Source: Centrapalus pauciflorus
Taxonomy: Eukaryota; Streptophyta; Magnoliopsida; Asterales; Asteraceae
Direction of reading: 5' to 3'
Assembly (NCBI GenBank): GCA_020465985.1
Contig: JAANYP010000825.1
Coordinates: 1-64,000 of the forward strand
Length of the DNA stretch: 64,000 bases
The notes under the pieces are model-generated. The model did not search any database and was not told the DNA's origin. It worked only from the letters and a program-made list of their open reading frames with translations. Position numbers and translations under genes: made by a program. Positions 1 through 10,121 of this stretch are shown in pieces (the stretch's first letter is position 1; each line of letters starts with the position of its first letter).

Positions 1-1803
1 CCCTTTTTCTTTTTCTTTCTTACTTCTTCTTCATTCAAAATACACAGTGTGTCATTAATTTCCCTTTGGACAATTCTTTGAGCTTCGAACCTTAGTTGAT
101 GTTGTCTTTGCGATTCATCCACTAAGACATATTCATTAAAGACTCTCTCCATAATCTCAAACTCATTGACTTCTTTAACGATTGGAGGAATAAAACTCTC
201 TACATGGAATGGATCCATCTCTTCTTCCTTGACTTGGACCGTAACCTCAGGCTTTTCAACCGTCGGTATAGGTATATCATCTTTAAGGATTTCCTGTACC
301 AAAACTTCTTCTTCTTCTAATCTATCAGCTCGAACTGCAACATCTGTCAACTCAATGACGTCATCATCATCTGACTCTTCAATCTCCACTACTTTCTCTG
401 CAACATCCTCAATCATTGGAATTTTCTCCTGAACATCATCATCTGAATCTTCATATTCATTGAAATTATAAAACTCTGACTGCATGCTCAATGGCACAGA
501 AACATCTTCATAAAGAATCAATTCCTATCCTTCTTGAACATCAGCAGGTTCTTTTGAGCTTCCTGCTTCTCCTTTCTCTTGAGCCTCAGTCTCTTTCTCT
601 GGTTACGTAATCATTAATAGACCAAGCGTTGGCTCATCAAGCTTCCTCCTCTTCTCCCCCTCATGAGGAGCATCATCGGAGTCATCATCATGCTCGTCAT
701 GTTTTCGTTTTGGCGCTGAAGCTTGAGCCTTGCACGTTTGCTCTACAGCTGATACGCATTCAGATAAGTTTCCCAATGCCGTTATCACTGTACTCTCCAA
801 CCCTATCATTCGCTCTCGCATCTCATCAAATTGTTCAAAAACAAAGTCTCGTAGCTCTTCTATAGCCTGATGTGGATCTGGTTGCTTCAGAGTTTCTTCT
901 GCCACAGATTTTCCCTTCAAAAAGTTATGGATATTTGTCATCTGAGCCATAACTTGGATAATTGAGCTGCGACATGACTATTTACCCCCAACAACAACAA
1001 CATTCAATGCTTAAGACAAAGATGATTCAGTAACGAAAGGGGAAAGAGTAACTACTGGGTCACTTAGACTTCTAGTTGACACAACAGTGGAACTTGTAAA
1101 AAGAACCTCTGCATGGACAGTGCTCAGAGATGGCATAGATGTGGCTCTGATTGGACTTCCAACCTCTTCAAGTGACGGAGCAACAAATGCTTCCGTTACT
1201 GAGGTTGTTCCGGCAGTGACAATTAGTTCGACTGCACTTACTTCAACAAATGAAGTAGACGCAAGTGCCCAAGTGTGTATCGGTTCTAGAATTTGTGCAG
1301 GAAAAGAAGTCGTACACTCGGGCAGATGTGTACTTGTTTCAATATCCATCAAATCCAAAGGATTATCGGATAGCAGTTGAGCTTCATCCCGATAAACAAA
1401 TGAAACAGTCTCCTGTTGAGAGGAGACTGAGTGGCCGGTGGGGTGTGCAATCGTCAGTGGGATACTGACTTCTTCAATGCTAACTCTCTGTTGGGAGCTA
1501 AAAGCATATGTGGGTCTATCCTGACTTTCTGGGCTTGGTACATCCCTCACACTCTGTCGTGCTATTTTCACTATATCAACTAATCCAGCACCTCCCTCAT
1601 CATGATCAGGACCACCTTCATCATCATCATCATCATCATCCTCTCCTTCTGTAGCTCCCTCATTAATGTTTGACAACGTTCGTTCAGAATTGGAGCTACT
1701 GGCTTCTCCCTCACCACTCCTCACACTAAATTCTGCTCCCTCAGACACTATTTGGCTTCCCTGAACTTCAGCCCCATGCTGAAGTTCCTCTCCTCCTACA
1801 ACT
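1..1803 (-). pseudogene. Element B ORF3, C-terminal part (env-like position), broken
   Basis: Continuation of the B third ORF that starts at 26204; the two parts are separated by insertion of element A. Reading frame is continuous across the insertion site once the element and one 5-bp duplication are discounted. The protein is highly acidic (poly-Asp run near 1619-1640), Ser/Thr rich, then has a helical stretch (about 750-950) followed by a Lys/Arg-rich patch with KRKH and EKRRK, then another acidic segment and a charged helical C-terminal part reaching the window edge. In-frame stops occur at 1011-1013, in the short linker around 965-1010, at 603-605 and near 523. No transmembrane segment is evident. 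Function unknown; by position it matches the env-like ORF of Sireviruses. Confidence 0.7.
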
Positions 1804-1808
1804 CCTTC

Positions 1809-2463
1809 TGTTGGTACACCCTGTGTGACGATAGCAGTCTAAGTGATCCAACATTGTGATTTAGCAAGTGTTTGATATATATGTTTATATATGTTTGATA
1901 ATTATTATTGTTTGTATGTTTGAACTTAATGTAACGTATTTCAAGAAGTTCAAACATAAAGATCAAAGATAAAATCAAACATAAGGTAAAAACATAAGTT
2001 TCAATACTAAGTTAATTATGTGAAAAGATAGATTCGAAATCTCTAAGGACTAGGATTCGAATCTAGTTAGATTCGAATGAGTCACTTAGGCAGATTCGAA
2101 TGTGCTTACTTAGGCAGATTCGAGAGTGTCAGTGGGGACAAACTCGAATGGGCCTTGGGCCTGATTCGAGTTTGGCCCATGGCAGACTCGAATTAGCCTC
2201 TATAATTAGGGGTAGACTCGAATAATTATTAGACTTTTTGCAGAATTCGAGAGAGATTTAGCATTAAGCGATTTCAAGTTTATCATCAGTGTTAGTGTCA
2301 TTTCGGAGAGAATCTTCTAGTAGGTGCGTTCTTGTGTAGTTCGTACAGCTCGTTGATAGTCTCCGTGTTTCTAGTGAGAGTTGTTACCGTCTACCCGTTA
2401 ACGAGGATTCCGCACTCGTTGACGGTTCAGCGTCTAGATAGATCTGTGTTGGTAGACCTTACA
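1809..2463 (+). repeat. 5' LTR of element A
   Basis: Begins TGTTGGTACACC and ends AGACCTTACA, the usual TG...CA ends. It matches 24526-25180 at the same length, 655 bp, with about 4 substitutions. It contains ten or so copies of a TCGA-centred word, three site-II-like GGCCCA/TGGGCC motifs and a TATA-like sequence. The primer site follows two bases after its end. Confidence 0.95.
2149..2208 (+). promoter_or_regulatory. LTR core promoter of A: site II motifs plus TATA
   Basis: TGGGCC at 2149-2154, TGGGCC at 2156-2161 and GGCCCA at 2174-2179 lie just upstream of TATAATTA at 2201-2208. TGGGCY (site II) motifs are known TCP-type binding sites in plant promoters active in dividing cells. The arrangement is kept in the 3' LTR, in both D LTRs and, with small changes, in E. 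Promoter activity is inferred. Confidence 0.55.
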
Positions 2464-2465
2464 AG

Positions 2466-2477
2466 TGGTATCAAAGC
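2466..2477 (+). other. Primer binding site of A (iMet tRNA type)
   Basis: TGGTATCAAAGC differs by one base from TGGTATCAGAGC, the plant initiator-Met tRNA complement seen in E (60263-60274), C (38806-38817) and G. It begins two bases after the LTR end. Confidence 0.85.
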
Positions 2478-2564
2478 CTACGGGGTGTTCCTAGTGTTCT
2501 TCGTGTTCATCTAGATTCATCCTAGGTTTCTTGACGCTTTTGGACGATTTTTCTCTCAAATTCA

Positions 2565-3110
2565 TGTTTTTCGTGTTTTTCGAGCTTAGCAAATTGTCAT
2601 CCGGGAAATACTTCGTGTTTTACACGATTTTGATCGAAATCAATATTTTTCGTTGGAAAAATATTGATTTAATCTGCAAAACGTAAAGAAATCGAAGTGT
2701 TAGCCGTTTTTCGAGTTTGCGGTGCTCGAATCTGTTAGGAGTAATTAGGGTTTCAAACTATTCGAGTCTAACCAAATCCGCTCCTTTCGAGTTTGATATA
2801 GAGTGTTTCGAATCTAATTCGAGTTTGTGCTAAAGTCGATTAGGATCTCGAGTTTGCTGTCATTCGAGTTTGATTCGAGTTTAGTCTATAGTCGAATAAG
2901 GCTTCGAATCTACTGAGTATTCGAGTTTGTCTTGACCTTCGAGTTTGGGGACTTTCGAATCTGTCATCAATTTCGAATTTAATTGAATTCCAAAACTTAA
3001 TCGAATTTAATCCCAAATAAATTTAAATTTAATTATATTCGAATCTATTTAAAGTCGAAAGAATTAATTTACATTAGTTTCGAATTAAATTTATTAAGTT
3101 CAATTCAATT
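2565..3110 (+). repeat. TCGA-word array in the gag leader of A
   Basis: Non-coding leader between primer site and gag ATG. About 23 TCGA tetramers occur in about 530 bp, where about 2 are expected by chance, most in the form TTCGAGTTTG or TTCGAATCTG spaced 15-40 bp. They are dispersed rather than head-to-tail tandem. The same kind of array is in the LTR and before ORF3. Confidence 0.85.
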
Positions 3111-3122
3111 ACTTACGAAACG

Positions 3123-5997
3123 ATGTCAAATCTTCAAAAGTTTCTGGAAATGGACCACGAGGTCGGGAAGGCAAATACTCCGCCTAAGCTGATGAAACTC
3201 GAAGATTACTATTGGTGGAAAGATCGTTTTGCCGATTTTGTGCATTCAATGACATGCGCATGTGGGTATGTGCTGACGAAGGATACATTCCACCTATTTC
3301 TGAAGTTGAAGGCCGTCAGAGAGTCTTATCATACCAGATGATGAAGGAGGATGATAAGAAACTGTATGAAGCCGAGAACAGAGCTTTCTCGATAATTCGA
3401 ATGGCTTTGCCTCAGGATATACTACACACATTCAAGACTCAAAAAACATCTAAGGAACTTTGGGAGTCACTAGAAAAGAGGTGTGAGGGTAATCCTAGGG
3501 TTCGAAGGAAGCGCATGGAGTTATTGAAACAGCAGTTTGCTATTTTCAAGGCGTTGAAGGATGAACAGCTGGATGATACTATCATCCGCTTCTATCATCT
3601 GTTGACGGAGCTTGAAAGTCATGGGATTGAGTATAATGACACCGAAAAGAACAATAAGCTTCTTGATGCCTTACCAGCCAAATGGGCGATGTATGTGGCA
3701 ATGATTAAGCCTAATGAAGACAAGTATTATACCCAATCATTGGAGGATATCGTGGGAACGTTGCGAGCATATCTTTTCGAGCTACTGAAGGCCGAAACGG
3801 ATTACGAACAAGTCCAAAATCCAGCTATGTATTTTGGAAAATCAACGAAACCTTCAGCCGCAGCTGATCTGAAGACTGCTACAGCGTTTTTCACCGGAGA
3901 AACGTCGTCACCAGCAGAGACTGATGACACACTGAATAGAGCGTTCTTAGGGTTGGGAAGATCGGAAGAACAACAACCTCAAGCAGCACAGACATCAACA
4001 TCTCAGGGCTACTCTAAGATGCCCATGAGCGCTAAATCGGCCGAAGAGCATTTGAACTTGCTTGCATCATTTGTGGCCGCATACGGGAACTGCGTTCAGG
4101 GGAAGATAAACGATCCTGCTCTCTGGGATGAAGACTATGATCAGGTAGACCCTGACGATCTTGAGGAAATGGATCTCAAATGGCAACGGGCCATGGTTAC
4201 CCAATGGGTTAAAAGATTCATCAAACGGACTGGAAGGAATCTGACGATGAATAACAAGGGGATTGGCTTTGATAAGTCCAAAGTCAAATGCTACAATTGT
4301 CAAGGTCTGGGACACTTCGCCAGAGAATGTCAGAGACCGAAGGTAGATACTTACCAAGGGCAGAATCAACATCATGGACAGTTTCAGAATCAGTCTCAAC
4401 AAGATACCTTCCGAGTTCATCTTCCGGTCAAGCCAATCTAGCTGGTTTATTATCAAACGTCACATCAGACAGACAGCTGGATGGTACATACGACTGGAGC
4501 TCACATCCGGAATCTAATGCTAGAGCATTCATGCCTGAAGTCACGGAGAATGGATGTGAAGGGGAAGAGCAGACCACAAGGGACAGCAGTCCAATGTGGG
4601 TGGAGAAGACGAATGATCAGACGCATCTGGAGTTTGCCGCTCAAATGGCCAACGTGGAATCCGACAACACAAAGGTTAGTCTGACTTACTCTCTTTTTCA
4701 TGAATTATGTGTGTTATGTGTTACTTCTAACGATAGATTAAATCTAGTATTAGAATCACATAAGAACATATCTGCTCAAAATGAGTCTTTAAAATCTGAT
4801 AATGCAAGCCTGAATGACATTAAGCAAGATCTTAAGGAAAAACTTAAGGCTGATGCTCAAGATGTAATAGTTCTGAAAGACAAGCTGAGTGAGCAGTGTG
4901 TTAGGTTAGAGCTGATGTATGAGCATGTAGAGGCCTTGACCAAAGATCTTAAGAACAAAGACATAGAGCTAGCTGAAACTAAGGTGAAGGTAGCAGAGGC
5001 CAATAGTAAGCTAGAAAAGTTTAGGAACTCAAGTCTGAACCTAGGGAAAGTTTTAGATGCTCAACGTCAATCTAAAAAGCCTGTAGGTCTAGGATTTCAT
5101 GAGATTCCTCCACCTTTTAATGCAAATTACGTGCCTCAACCTCAGGAGAAAACTGACAAATCAGTAGACTTAGAGGACATACCTGCACCTATATCTGAGC
5201 CTGTAAAAGAAACTACACCTAAGGTGACTGATACAACCGTCAAGGTTAAGAAAGTCAAATTTGTGGCTTCCTCCAGTGAAACACCTGCAGGAAAACATAA
5301 AATTGATTTTAATGATCAGGACGATGAACCAGTCGCGATAGATGTTCAAAAAGACCAGGACTCAAATGAGACACCTAAAACTAAGGGCACACACAAGAAG
5401 TCCATTGACAAGATGCCCTGCTTTAGATGTCATAAAAAGGGGCATGTTGCGTCTAACTATCCGATTAGGAAAACTGACGTTACACCTAAGACAGGGAAGC
5501 CAACACCAGTTAATCCCTTAACAAATGTGGCGAGCACTAGTAGTTCTCAGAGTACCGAGAAAACTGTGCAGGCCGCACCAAAACAAGTTGTGAAACAAAC
5601 ACCGGTAAAGGTTGGACCAAAAGAAGTGGTTAGGACAAATTCACCGAATCGTGTCATTAATCAATCTAGGTCTGGACCTCAACAACAATATAGGAGCACA
5701 ACACCTGGCAGAGCATACACTCCGGTTAGGTCACACACTCCTATTAGACATCACACACCGGTTAGAGCTCAGGGATCACAATCTGAAATGCAATATAATC
5801 GGAATTATTCTAGAGCTCCACAAAAAAAGCCTACTCAAAGGCAAAGAGTGAATGTACATCACTCGGCACCACAACAAACTCCTGTTCAATGACCCAAGTC
5901 ACCTGAAAGGCGAGATGGGTATTTGAAAGAGTTTAAGTATGTGGACGAGAATGGTATAACCAAGTCAGTTATGGCTTGGGTTCCCCGTGATAACTAA
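3123..5997 (+). pseudogene. gag: Element A gag with two zinc knuckles and a coiled coil, broken
   Basis: Starts at ATG 3123 (MSNLQKFLEMDHEVG). The N-terminal capsid-like part is of the Copia UBN2/gag type (YYWWKDRF near the start). A zinc knuckle CYNCQGLGHFAREC is encoded at 4289-4330, followed by a coiled coil (about 4700-5040), a Pro/Thr-rich linker and a second knuckle at 5419-5460 whose last Cys is Tyr here but Cys in relative D. The protein ends with a WVP motif and TAA at 5995-5997. Breaks compared with D and E: a 1-bp deletion near 3240, a 2-bp net insertion near 4400 and a TGA at 5890-5892 where D has an Arg codon. Gag would form particles in the cytoplasm. Confidence 0.9.
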
Positions 5998-6018
5998 CCT
6001 ATTTTCTTTCATGTGCAG
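5995..6018 (+). promoter_or_regulatory. Gag/pol border of A: stop codon within a 3' splice-site consensus
   Basis: In-frame TAA (5995-5997) sits inside the branch-site-like word CTAAC, followed by CTATTTTCTTTC and TGCAG ending at 6018. Pol continues in the same frame directly after. D keeps the same arrangement (55954-55974 on minus). Either stop-codon readthrough or splicing into 6019 would express pol; I favour splicing because branch site, pyrimidine tract and AG are all in place. Confidence 0.5.
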
Positions 6019-9000
6019 GATATTACCACAGGTCCAAACAACAAATGGTTCGTCGACAGTGGATGCTCCAGGCACATGACAGGGGAAAGAAGTCTCCTTA
6101 CAGACTTCAAGGGTGGGAATAGGGGATTTGTATCATTCGCGGGAAATAAAAGAGGAACCATCACTGGTACTGGAGAAGTCACTAATGGGACGATTACCTT
6201 GGATCAAGTTTATCACGTTGATAAACTGGTTCATAATCTCATTAGTGTATCTCAAATCTGTGATAGGAAGAATTCAGTGCTGTTTACTGACACTGAAGCG
6301 TTAGTGCTAAAGCCGGGATTCAAGATACCTGAAGAATGGATATTGATGCGGGCTCCAAGGAAGAATGACTTGTACATGCTCGATATGAACAAGTCGGATA
6401 CTTCGATGGGTCCGATCTGCTTACTGTCAAAAGCTTCGGAGACTGAATCAGTGTTGTGGCACAGACGCATGGCTCACTTGCACCTAAGAAAAATGAACTA
6501 CATAACGAAGAATGGGTTGGTGCAAGGTGTGCCTATGAAGAGCTTTCAGTTCGAGGACAAGTGTATACCATGCAAGAAGGGCAAACAACATAAGAAGACA
6601 CACAAGTCCAAGACTCAGAATTCCATAACCTCAACATTCGATTTGTTGCATATGGATCTTTTTGGACCAATCAACAAAAGGAGTATAGGAGGTAGTTGGT
6701 ATTGTTTGGTTATCACGGACGATTACTCACGATTTTCTTGGGTTTTCTTTCTAGGTACAAAGGACGAGACGGCTTCCAAGCTCATTGGGTTCTTAGACCA
6801 AGTGGAGAATTCCTATAGAACACGGGTTAAAAGGCTTCGTAGTGATAATGGAACTGAGTTCAAAAACACCGTAATTGGTGTATATTGCCTATCAAAGGGC
6901 ATAGTGCATCAATTTAGTGCACCATATGAGCCTCAACAAAATGGGGTGGTCGAGCGTAAAAACAGGACATTGATTGAGGCAGCTAGGACTATGCTTTCGG
7001 ATTCAAAGCTTCCTACCATGTTTTGGGGGGAGGCAGTGAATACCGCATGTCATATTTTAAACCAGGTCCTAACTGTCAAATCTTTGAACAAAACCTGTTA
7101 TGAAATTTTGAATAAACGGCCACCTAATTTAACTGGCTTCGAACCGTTTGGGGTACCATGTACTTTACTGCGAACAAAACATCAACCTAAGTTTGGTGAA
7201 AAGGCTGACGAAGGATACTTCCTAGGTTATGTGCCGAATTCACCAAACAAACGGGTTTTTAACAAAACAAATGGTATAGTGGAGATTGTGTATAACATTG
7301 AAGTCACAAGTTATACACATGAACCCCTAACAGGTCCGGAATGGATATTTGACTATGATAAATTATTTGAGTCATTTAACATTCCTTTAGATGAAAATGC
7401 AGGTACAATCGAAAAGGACATGGCGACGTTGCATCTGAATGACGAAGGTCATACCTTTCCGAGGACTACATTTCAATCCACATCCGAGCCTACTGCGACT
7501 GAAGATGTATCTCCAGAAGTTACTAATCCAGAGGCACCTTCAACTGAGAATCAGACTCAGGCAACAAATTCCAACTCTGAGGAAAATGTCCACGAGGAGG
7601 AAAATGTAGAATCTGAGGCTGTTCCCCCATTAGGTGAAATAGGATCTAACTTAGGAGATAATCTGAGAGTTGACGAGATAGAGACCTCTAGGATCAACAA
7701 GAACCATCCTATAGAAAGCATCATAGGAAATCCTAATGAGGGTGTGAGGACTAGGAGTAGTTTAAATAACAACACTGTGTTGTTGTCGATGATAAATGAC
7801 TCCGAGGCATATCATACCTGCCTCTATTCTTGTTTCATCTCGCAAGTAGAGCCTAAAAATGTGCAAATGGCACTAAAGGATAACTCCTGGGTTGAAGCGA
7901 TGCAGGAAGAACTCTCTCAGTTTAGGAAACTAGAAGTGTGGGAGTTAGTTCCATTACCTCGAGGGGAAATTGCCATAGGAACCAAATGGGTTTTTAAGTG
8001 CAAAAGAGACGATCGGGGTATAGTCACTCGCAACAAGGCTAGGTTAGTTGTAAAGGGTTTCAACCAAGAGGAGGGAATCGATTACAATGAGGTGTTTGCA
8101 CCAGTAGCTAGGCTGGAAGCCATTAGGTTGTTTCTGGCTTTTGCTTCCTTCAAGGGCTTTAAGGTATATCAACTAGATGTAAAGAGTGCTTTCCTCTATG
8201 GGAAAGTGAAGGAGCTGGTGTATGTAGAACAGCCGCCCGGATTTACAGATCCAAAATATCCTGATAGAGTATATCGCTTAGATAAGGCTCTATATGGATT
8301 GCATCAAGCACCAAGGGCGTGGTACGAGACTTTATCCAACCATCTTTAGAGAACGGGTTTGAAAGGGGTAGGATAGATAGTACGCTGTTCGTTAAGAGAA
8401 AGGAGAACACTTCATCTTGGTACAAGTGTACGTAGATGATATCATTTTTGGATCATCAGACGAACAAATGTGCAAAGATTTCAGAAGGTGATGAAGTCGA
8501 AATTCGAGATGAAGTGCAATGGGAGAGTTAAATTTCTTTTTGGGGTTACAAGTTGACCAGAAGAAGGAAGGAATGTTTATCCATCAGACGAAGTATGTCT
8601 ATGACATATTGGAACGCTTCGGGATGGAAGGAACGAAACTGACTGCCCATTTCAGCACGCCGATTCAAGTGAATCACAATCTCGGACCGGGTACTGAAAG
8701 TGATACCGATGTGGATCCGACGTTATATCGGGCCATGATTGGATCACTTATGTATTTAACTGCTTCAAGACCTGACATCATGTTTGCTGTGTGTATTTGT
8801 GCTAGGTTTCAAGCTAATCCGAAGGAGATGCACATGAAAGCTGTGAAGCGAATTCTACGATACCTCAAGTCGAAACCGAAGCTGGGACTTTGGTATCACG
8901 CGGAGGGAGATCTAGAGTTGGAGGCGTTCACAGATTCTGACTACGGAGGATGCAGCTTGACGCGCAAATCAACAACTGGAGGTTGTCAATTCCTAGGAGG

Positions 9001-9385
9001 GAGACTGGTATCCTGGCAATGCAAGAAACAGACGTCGGTAGCCATGTCAACGTGCGAGGCCGAGTATGTTGCTGCTGGTAGTTGCTGCTCACAGGTTCTG
9101 TGGATACAACAATAATTGCGAGATTACGGTTTGGCTTACACTCAAACTCCTATTAGGATAGATAACCAATCTACAATTGCTATAACAAATAATCCAGTTA
9201 AACACAACAAAACAAAGCACATAGACATTAGGCATCATTTTATTCGTGGTTGTGCTGAAAAGAACTTAATCAAGTTGGTAAAAGTGGCAACGGGAGATAA
9301 TAATGCTGATTTATTTACCAAAGCCTTTGATAAGTCACGGTTTGAATATTTAATTCAACTAAATGGAATGCGCAACCCAGAGTAA
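5998..9385 (+). pseudogene. pol: Element A pol (PR-IN-RT-RNase H), broken
   Basis: Copia domain order. Protease motif WFVDSGCSRHMTG lies near 6046-6084. Integrase has the HHCC zinc site (WHRRMAHLH ... CIPCKKGK) and the D,D,E catalytic residues in LLHMDLFGP, LRSDNGTEFKN and PQQNGVVERKNRT. RT has YQLDVKSAF and YVDD (8429-8440). RNase H has DSDYGG, CEAEYVAAG and IDIRHHF. The frame is open to TAG 8347-8349; then three 1-bp losses and one 1-bp gain relative to D fall between about 8345 and 8515, and CAA became TAA at 9113-9115 just before the last 90 codons. Pol is cleaved from the particle polyprotein, copies genomic RNA and integrates cDNA. Confidence 0.93.
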
Positions 9386-10121
9386 TTTGACCTTAGTAGT
9401 AGTTTATTTCCTGTTATAGTTGTAGTATTTCTTTCTTTTTATAGTTAGTCTGCTAAATTAGGATAGTTTCTATTTTTAGTAAGTTAGTAGGTTATCTGCT
9501 TTTATTGCTATTTCTTATGAAAAACAAAAGAAAAAAAGAAAGAAAACCATAAAAATTAAAAAAAGAAGAAGAGAATATCAGAAAAAGAGTTAAGTCTTAG
9601 ATGCATAGGTTCAAAGTGACGAAAATTAGCACAGTCGTTACAAACTCTAAGTGTTTAGGCTTTCACACATAATGCACCTAAAATTCTAAGTGTTATACTT
9701 TATTTTAGTTTGATGTGTTGGTAGGCATAATACATATAGGGAGTCCCAAGGCAAATAAAATATTCAAGAAAAAGTCAAACGTGTCACTAACTTAGACGTA
9801 TGACCAATCGGTCTTAATTTTTATGTACAAGACATACAAATATTGAGTCTAAATGAGGTATGCAAACTTTCTGGGGATGTATAGCAACATCAAATACATC
9901 TAAAAATGGAAAGCATAGAAAAATCATAAGGAATTGAGAGTCAAAAACATGTAACTCTGTTGTACGTAAGTACAGACCTGTTGCCTCTGTTTTGATTCGG
10001 GTTAGCAAGATAAGTCGCTTTGTTGTATGTCGGTACAAACCTGTCACCGCTGTCTTGCTAGCTTTAAAAATAAACCTTAAGTCAAACTAAGACACTTTGT
10101 TGTATGAAAATACAGACCTGT
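9386..10121 (+). other. A pol-ORF3 spacer, left part
   Basis: AT-rich non-coding stretch after pol, with a purine-rich A/G segment at 9520-9600. It contains three related hairpin words near 9957, 10019 and 10096. The last one is cut by the G insertion (TSD CCTGT at 10117-10121). The collinear region exists in D at about 51.9-52.58 kb on the other strand. No ORF of note. Confidence 0.7.
9957..10121 (+). repeat. Three short hairpin repeats in the A spacer
   Basis: Each unit reads roughly TTGTTGTAYG, four loop bases, TACAGACCTGT. Unit 1 folds as TGTAC-GTAA-GTACA; unit 3 as TGTAT-GAAA-ATACA; unit 2 is imperfect here but perfect in D (TGTAC-GTCG-GTACA). The closing pair changes C:G to T:A between units with pairing kept, and two loops are GNRA-like. 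This suggests RNA structure. Confidence 0.6.

Noticed and set aside
166..1380. Plus-strand ORFs rich in Ser/Thr and Leu (166-432, 629-865, 1087-1380)
   Set aside because: They are antisense to B ORF3, which has the coherent acidic composition and continues across the A insertion.
2565..3110. CRISPR-like or satellite array
   Set aside because: Words are short, degenerate and unevenly spaced, with no constant repeat and spacer lengths; eukaryotic leader DNA.
3960..4020. LC8-binding TQT-type motif in gag (known for some Sireviruses)
   Set aside because: Sequence near QAAQTSTSQ in A and QSTQAST in D does not fit the consensus and is not conserved between them.
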